Program-made: the position numbers and the translations under genes
Shown: positions 58,394 through 64,000 of the stretch, in pieces
Layout: each line of letters starts with the position of its first letter
How positions within the stretch are numbered: the stretch's first letter is position 1
The notes under the pieces: model-generated
What the model was told of the DNA's origin: nothing
The model's input: only the letters and a program-made list of their open reading frames with translations
Databases searched by the model: none
From: Cycas panzhihuaensis
Lineage: Eukaryota > Cycadophyta
Direction of reading: 5' to 3'
Length of the DNA: 64,000 nt
NCBI GenBank assembly: GCA_023213395.1
Contig: CM041465.1
Coordinates: 4,526,001 to 4,590,000, forward strand

Positions 58394-59256
58394 TGTTGAC
58401 TGCTAGGGTGCCTTATTGCACTCACAAGACACCCCTTGCTCACTTGTCAAGGTTACACAGCGCTATAGTCTAGTTTTAGGATACTGTCAACATGGTTATT
58501 CACATACATTCCATATATAATTCACAGAATGGTACACGATGAGTACGTAAATCAATACATACTTCAAAGAAATCATCATCACAACGCCAAGAATACACCA
58601 ATTTCCACGTAACTCTTTCTTTTATTAATTCAACAGTTCAATTACACAAGGGCTGGAATGCATCCCTGAGCATTCCAACGACATCTGATCCTTCTACATA
58701 TGCGTACCCAGATGGTACTTATCATACATCTATGCTCCAATCGGCTGTCATGCATACTGTCTCCTACACCTTTGCGTACCCGTGATATCCGGCTCTCACC
58801 CTAACCAGGTGAATCATACGTACCTCCTTAAGTACTCATCTTTGGTACCTTTTGGTCAAGGGTTATGACTGCATGTCATAGCAGTACCCCTTCGATCATG
58901 CGTACCTCTTCGTTATCGCACCTCTTTACTTAATCACTTTGTTTATCCTTAATTAATTATTCCTTTTGGGTCCGTATGTAAAATGCGTGCGTCGGCACCT
59001 CCCAAGTCTTCACCGGTCCCACAGGTCATGCGTCGCCACCGTTTGGTTCCGTTACGCCCTTTGATGCGTTCTATCATCATGCGTGCCGTTCGGTATGCAC
59101 CGTCATACGTACCTGAATGCTTGTTTTTACGCCATTTTGCCTCGTGCGTACCTCAAATGCGGTCCGTACCTGCACAACTCGGGTTATTTGACCTACCTCT
59201 GGTCCTCACACAGCCATTGAGTCAATTTTAATGCCAACATCTATCCCGGGTCAACA
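58394..59256 (-). repeat. 3' LTR of Gypsy G (863 bp)
   Basis: TGTTGACTGC...CGGGTCAACA. It contains at least six T[GA]CGTACC words on the plus strand (near 58703, 58774, 58818, 58900, 59106, 59144). No clear polypurine tract abuts the inner end. Confidence 0.85.
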
Positions 59257-59329
59257 GTTATGGGTTTGAGCATCCTTGCTCAACAAAACTCCAAAAAAAA
59301 AAAAACAAAATTTCGGGGTATCCCTTCCC

Positions 59330-60420
59330 CACTCTGTCTCAAGGCGGCTCCTGCTGCCTCGGTCCTCCCAAAATTTCTTCATTTATCTGTGTCAGGGTAG
59401 CAATAATGGCATCCTTCTCCTTTATTTTCTCCTGAAGGGCCGCTATCTCTGTTTTGTACCCTGCCTCCATATCTTGAATCATTTGAATAATTGGCCCCAC
59501 TTTGTCCTGTGGTGTAGGAGGTGCTGAGGGCTCTCCAACCTCTGCTGCTGCTGGGAAGTCTTCCCATTCTTCCCAGGATGCCTCTGCCTCCTCCTCTTCT
59601 TCTGTTTCCTCCTCACCTTTCTTCCTCTTCCCACGTCGATGGACAGCTTGCTTTGTCCTGTGAGGAATAGGTGTTCCTGGGGTTTTTTATAACCAGGTAA
59701 GGATCTTCTGCATTTGCTTCTGAACTCTCCGTTTAGCTTCCATGCTGGTTGTTGTGTCTGGGAACTCTACTACCCACTGTTTAATAATTGGTTCCTGAGG
59801 AGAAATAGTGGTTCTGGTTAATTGAACTTCCGGACACTGGTAAAATAAAATTGCCAAAAGCAATGAAGGATGGCGGAAGGGTTGTGTCCGGATTTCTGCA
59901 ATTTGTTGCCTCATATTCTCGATAAAAAATTGGACCGATTCATTCTTTCTCCATCCCGAATTTTTAAGAGTACACCATCATACCTCCCTGGATGTAGGTA
60001 TATTTCCTTTTTGACAAAAACCTGGAATTAATCACCTTGGCCACCCACTGTAATTTGTTGTCCATAATGTCGGCTACCCTGATTCCGCCAGATATTATTT
60101 GGGTGTTAGGATGGCATAACTCTCTCATCCACATTTCCCTGTCAACCTCTGATCTTTTTGTTCCCAATGGAACCTCTCCCTCCTTGGGAAGTCCAGTAAT
60201 AGTGTGGACTATGTCTGCGTCCAATTTAGCTTTGCCACTGTTTGCTTTTAGAGCCATTAGAATTTGGTCCATTAACTCCGGGTCATAATACATAGGGTTG
60301 CAAAAAATGTAATCCTTCAAGCCTGCTTGCTTAACCTTTGTGCGAAATCTCACGGTAGGGCTTGGAGGTCCTGTTTCAGCTTGGGAATGTATGCCTCTTG
60401 GCACCCTACCGTCCTCATCA
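59330..60420 (-). pseudogene. Extra ORF of Gypsy G, downstream of pol
   Basis: Sense-strand ORF between integrase and the 3' LTR. Frame 59964-60404 (146 codons) starts MPRGIHSQAETGPPS and has LDADIVHTITGLPKEGEVP, similar to the start of plant mobile domains and to the antisense ORF of F. After a one-base frameshift near 59960 it continues (59687-59914), passes a stop, and goes on with a basic RRGKRKK tract, an acidic run and a predicted coiled coil (about 59380-59480, MIQDMEAGYKTEIAALQEKI). The basic tract could be a nuclear signal. Function unknown. Confidence 0.65.
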
Positions 60421-60619
60421 TGGCTGTGGATTTCCAGAGGTAAGAAAGAAAACCAAAGCGTACCGATAGAACCGCACGTACGTACCTCTGAGGAACGCTT
60501 GTCGTTTCACTGTTTCGGTCACTGTGATGCGTACCTGAGTAAACCCTTGCGTGACGTGGTCCGTTCCGCTCTGCGTACCGCACGGGAATGTTCGCAGGTA
60601 CGTAATGATTTGTCGTTTT

Positions 60620-61040
60620 GCGTATTTTGTCTTATACGTTCCCTTGGTACGTATAGTGCTAAGAATTGCTATTGTGCGTACTCGATTACGTACTTCCTTT
60701 GGTACGTATAATGCAAATAGTCACTTAAGTATCTTTTACATAGTGCGTACCCGATTACGTACATCGTTAGTACGTATAATGTATAATTTGAGTTTACACT
60801 CGCACTTGTGCGTACTGTGCTTACTTTTCGTGCACGTAAAATGTAATTGAGCCACTTAAAGTTATGTCTACTATACGTGCACTGTCCGTGCTTTTCGTGC
60901 GTATAGTATAATCGAGTCACTTTTTCCACTATGCGTACTTTAGTGAATTCCTTTGGTACGTATAGTGTATTTTCTACTTTATCACTGTCCCAACTGTGCA
61001 TACCCGTGAATGTACTGTTCAAGACGCATACGATGAATTC
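60620..61040. repeat. Tandem array of about 65-bp units with TGCGTAC and GTACGTATA
   Basis: Unit starts at about 60620, 60675, 60744, 60809, 60874, 60932 and 60997. Each unit begins with a (T)GCGTAC-like word and ends, about 30 bp later, with its near-inverse GTACGTATA, so each can form a hairpin. It lies between the extra ORF and integrase of G. Confidence 0.85.
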
Positions 61041-61289
61041 GCTTGTATGCTGCTGAGTTTTCCTCTGATTTTCCTCGTATTGTACTACTGTTGCTTATAT
61101 CAGAAATGAGTTACGGTTATTTTTTATTTTTTTCCAATTTTTTTTTCAATTTTTATATCTATACCGAACTGGATCATGGCTCGGTATCAAGGCAGTTGAT
61201 TACCTCAACATCATGCAATATGCTATGGTACAACCAGCTGATCTGGCTGGTAACTGGCTATTCAATGTAGGACTTGAGTCTGCTACCAT

Positions 61290-62330
61290 TTACCCTTGTT
61301 GGTAACAGGGGTCCGTCGATTTCTCGAAGCTGCACTGAACCATTCTTGAAAATTCTTTCCGCGATGTATGGTCCCAACCACCGCATCTTGAGTTTCCCGG
61401 GGTGCGTTTTGAATTTGCTGTCGTAAAGCAATACGTGATCACCCTCATTGAATTGTGGTTTCCACAGATGGCGGTCATGCCATGCTTTTTGTCGTCATTT
61501 TTCTATATGCTGTACCTAGTTTGCTAGATGTCGCATCTCTTCCAATCGTATTAGATCTTCCAGTCGTCGTTCCAAGGACTGGAGGTCGTCTAGTCGGCAT
61601 TGTATCGCCACTCGTAAGCTGGGTATCTCGAACTCGGTCGGAAGGATGGCTTCCGTGCCATATACAAGCTGAAATGGGGTCTGTCCAACTGATCTTTTGT
61701 ACGTCGTACGAAAGGCCCATAGTACGGAAGGTAGCTTCTCAGCCCAATCTGATCTGCCGATGTCGCATATTTTCCGCAAACAGTTTTCGATTATTTTGTT
61801 GGAGCTTTCTGCTTGACCATTAGCTCTGGGATAGTAGGGGGTTGATTTCCGATGGCTAATCATGAAGGCAGTTGTTAACGCTTCAATTGTTTGGTTGAGG
61901 AAGTGGGCACCTTGGTCACTGACAATCTCCAAGGGGTATCTGAATCGCGTGATTACCACCTCATACAGAAATCTTGCTGTACTTTCTGCATCGGCTTTCC
62001 TCAATGCGCGTGCTTCCACCCACTTTGTCGCGTAGTCGGTTGCCACCAAAATGTATCGAGCTTTTAATCAGTGTGCTGCTGGTTTGATCGGTCCCACAAA
62101 GTCGAGTCCCCACTTTTCGAATGGTGCCAAGGGTAGTATGGGATGCAACGGGTGGAAATCCTGTCGATTAGGTTTCCCCACTCGTTGGCGATGATGCATG
62201 CTTGAACCCATTTTTTAACATCTTCGAACATCGATAGCCACCAGAATCCCGACGTCAAGATTTTTCGCCATATGGCCAATTTCCCCATGTGGCCACCTGC
62301 TACTCCTTCATGTGCCTGTGACATGATCTG
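61290..62330 (-). pseudogene. pol: Gypsy G integrase
   Basis: Frame 61516-62049 (177 codons) has MVATDYATKWVEA (Asp), LEIVSDQGAHF (Asp) and YYPRANGQAESSNK (Glu): complete DDE set. The zinc-binding part is 62064-62324 (AHEGVAGGHMG...VQACIIA, second Cys lost), separated by a frameshift near 62050-62064. The C-terminal part runs to 61290. Confidence 0.92.
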
Positions 62331-62399
62331 GTTTGTCTCATGCTATCGAACACAACGTCGCAATATGTCATCCGGCCCCAATTTGTACAACTCACCACT

Positions 62400-62963
62400 G
62401 ATAAGCTGATACGGCTCCGCTTTTCTAATGAAATTTCTTTTCCCTGTACGATCTAATTCTGCTGGCACTTCACCAGTCGCTAGGTATTCTGGTATACCCT
62501 CATACCACCCATCGAACCGCATCTATACCGAATAGAGTCGTCTCGAAAATCATCCGTATCCCCGTAGCTTTCTCCATTTTGATTCTCGATAGTTGATCCG
62601 AATGATGTGCGCCTTACCGTGTTTCACAATGATTCCGAATGAAAATTCTTGAACAAAGATTAACCATCTCACGATCCTTCCTCGCATAATGGGTTTATTC
62701 ACCAGATACATCAAGGCTTGGTGGTCAACAAAAAACAGGAATGGATTAGATAACAAATAATGTCAAAATTTTTGTAGTGCATAAACCATGCCGAGTGCCT
62801 CTCTTTCCGTCCTCATATAATTCTGCTCTGCTCTCGTAAGTTTCCGACTGGCAAAATAGATTGGATGATCTATTTTATCATCACTGGGTTGGGCCAATAC
62901 GCATCCAATAGCATATTGCGACGCATCCACATGCACGTGAAAGGTTTTCTTACAATCTGGAAA
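62400..62963 (-). pseudogene. pol: Gypsy G RNase H
   Basis: Frame 62550-62756 carries FFVDHQALMYLVNKP (Asp) and RIVRWLIFVQEFSF; the first Asp/Glu part lies at about 62770-62960 with stops. No archaeal-type second RNase H follows before integrase. Confidence 0.85.
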
Positions 62964-63930
62964 TCACAATATAGGTGCTGCTACTATGGCCTGCTTTAAT
63001 GTCTCGAATGCTCGTTGCTGATCTTTGATCCATATCCATTCAATATTCTTTTTTAGCAATTCTTCTAGAGGCCCAGATATATATGCATATCTTCTGATAA
63101 ATTTTCTATAATATCCGGTCAAACCCAAAAAACCTTTTAGCTGCTTTCTCGTATTCAGTGTTGAAAAGTGTAAAATGGCAGACACTTTTGCTGGATCTGT
63201 CAACAATCCTTCTTTGCTGACTATGTGCCCTAGGAGGTTCCCAAAGGGTACCAGAAATGTACATTTCTCTGGGTTGAGACACAGTTTGTTTTCTTGACAG
63301 GTTTGCAACATTTCTCTCAAGTTTTCCATATGATTTTTCATTAACCCGTACAATGTCCAATCGTCTAAGAATACAGCAACTTTTTCTCCAATAAATTTAC
63401 GAAAAATATTAATCACAATCCGTTGAAATGTCACTGGTGCATTTGTAAGACCGAATGGCATTACCTTATAAGCGTACGTACCCCATTCTGTTACGAATGT
63501 TGTCTTTGCCTGATCTTCTGGGGCAATCTGCACTTGATTGTACCCACTAAATCCATCTGTGAATGAATAGATTTCATTCCCTCCAACTGCTTCTAGAATA
63601 TCTTCCGTGAAAGGTAACGGAAATGGATCTTTTTTGTCACTTTGTTCAATTGTCTGTAATCTACTGCACTGCATTTTCCCATTTTTCTTTGGAACCACTA
63701 CTACTGTGGCTCACCCATACCACCGTAGTCAATTTCATATATATAACCCGCTTCTAACATTTTATCCAGTTCTGCTTTTACTTTTTCTTTATATTTCAGA
63801 TTCATTTGATATGGTCGTTGTTTTACTGGTTTAGCATCTTCTACTAGATCAATATGATGCATTCCTATCTCCGGAGGAATACCTTTCAAATCTTTATACG
63901 ACCACGCAAACACATCACGAAATTCTTCGA
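62964..63930 (-). pseudogene. pol: Gypsy G reverse transcriptase
   Basis: The 244-codon frame 62964-63698 includes FSGYNQVQIAPEDQAKTTF, YKVMPFGLTNAPVTFQR and the catalytic VAVFLDDWTLYG (FLDD), then thumb and connection to RNase H. Frame 63701-63913 is the pre-RT part (PVKQRPYQMNLKYKEKVKAE); one stop or frame change joins them near 63700. Confidence 0.93.
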
Positions 63931-64000
63931 ATAATTGTTGAGCTTCGACTACCGTTTGGGGATCCCAATAATCTCCAATTCGAATAAGCTTAGGACTTTC
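63931..64000 (-). pseudogene. Gypsy G polyprotein, pre-RT part at the window edge
   Basis: Continues the polyprotein upstream with IRIGDYWDPQTVVEAQQLFE, matching the pre-RT spacer of D; truncated by the window end. Confidence 0.75.

Larger units (their letters stand above)
58394..64000 (-). mobile_element. Ty3/Gypsy retrotransposon G (partial, continues past window)
   Basis: 3' LTR 58394-59256 with perfect TGTTGAC/GTCAACA inverted ends, then on the minus strand an extra ORF, a tandem-repeat array, integrase, RNase H and RT up to the window edge. It is inserted in the LTR of Copia E. It is richer in C+G and CpG and has longer frames than its surroundings, which suggests a younger insertion. 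It is the same broad family as D. Confidence 0.9.

Noticed and set aside
58377-58400. Alternative start of LTR G at TGTTGTAAAACCC
   Set aside because: That part still aligns with the LTR of Copia E; only TGTTGAC at 58394 pairs with GTCAACA at 59256.
60340-60850. Overlapping plus-strand frames 60340-60711 and 60551-60850
   Set aside because: They read through the tandem array and the antisense of the extra ORF; the VRT/RLRT residues come from the repeat itself.
1-64000. Search for tRNA, rRNA and CRISPR arrays
   Set aside because: Only tRNA-complement primer sites were seen; no cloverleaf, rRNA segment or regularly spaced direct-repeat array of CRISPR type was found.

Overview
This window is nuclear DNA of a plant with a large, repeat-packed genome. 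I see no intact host gene, tRNA, rRNA or CRISPR. Almost every base can be placed in a nest of LTR retrotransposons plus an endogenous pararetrovirus (Caulimoviridae-like) locus. A gymnosperm or other large-genome seed plant fits the old, heavily mutated nested elements and the plant-type families (Tnt1/Tork-like Copia, Tat-like Ty3/Gypsy with a second RNase H), but the species cannot be fixed from sequence alone.

Layout, left to right. 1-1151: minus-strand Ty3/Gypsy pol fragment of the same family as element F. 1152-8408: Copia element A (minus), its 3' LTR truncated, with a 2.4 kb leader holding a G-rich minisatellite and a fragment of a host kinesin-13 gene. 8409 to about 19255: two inverted, head-to-head copies of an endogenous pararetrovirus (minus to 13355, plus from 13370) with coat protein, zinc knuckle, protease, RT and RNase H but no integrase, and a large intergenic region with TATA box and enhancer-like repeats. 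19256 to about 24100: Gypsy element D (minus, IN-RH-RT-gag remnants), then 24.1-25.95 kb of non-coding AT-rich DNA. 25951-35912: Copia element C (plus), 645-bp LTRs and AAAAG target duplication; its left LTR is split by Copia element N (26232-30855, minus). 35918-37500: non-coding. 37.5-39.2 kb: plus-strand extra ORF lying antisense to Gypsy element F, whose pol (minus) runs from about 40.3 kb to 46.37 kb and whose gag resumes at 52.6-53.48 kb. Copia element H (46374-52610, minus) splits F, and Copia element E (53478 onward, minus, same family as C) interrupts F's gag. E's right LTR is in turn split at 58394 by the youngest-looking element, Gypsy G (minus), which runs past the window end.

The nesting gives a relative order: F before H and E; E before G; C before N; the pararetrovirus before A. 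Each retroelement has the usual plan: LTR promoter, tRNA-Met primer site where visible, gag (particle), protease, integrase, reverse transcriptase and RNase H. All visible copies except perhaps G are broken by stops, frameshifts and loss of catalytic residues, mostly of the C-to-T/G-to-A kind expected of methylated, silenced DNA. The points most worth attention are the captured kinesin-13 fragment, the inverted pararetrovirus pair joined at a 14-bp palindrome, a second RNase H placed downstream of integrase in F together with an antisense RGG-rich ORF, and a 65-bp TGCGTAC/GTACGTATA array inside G.
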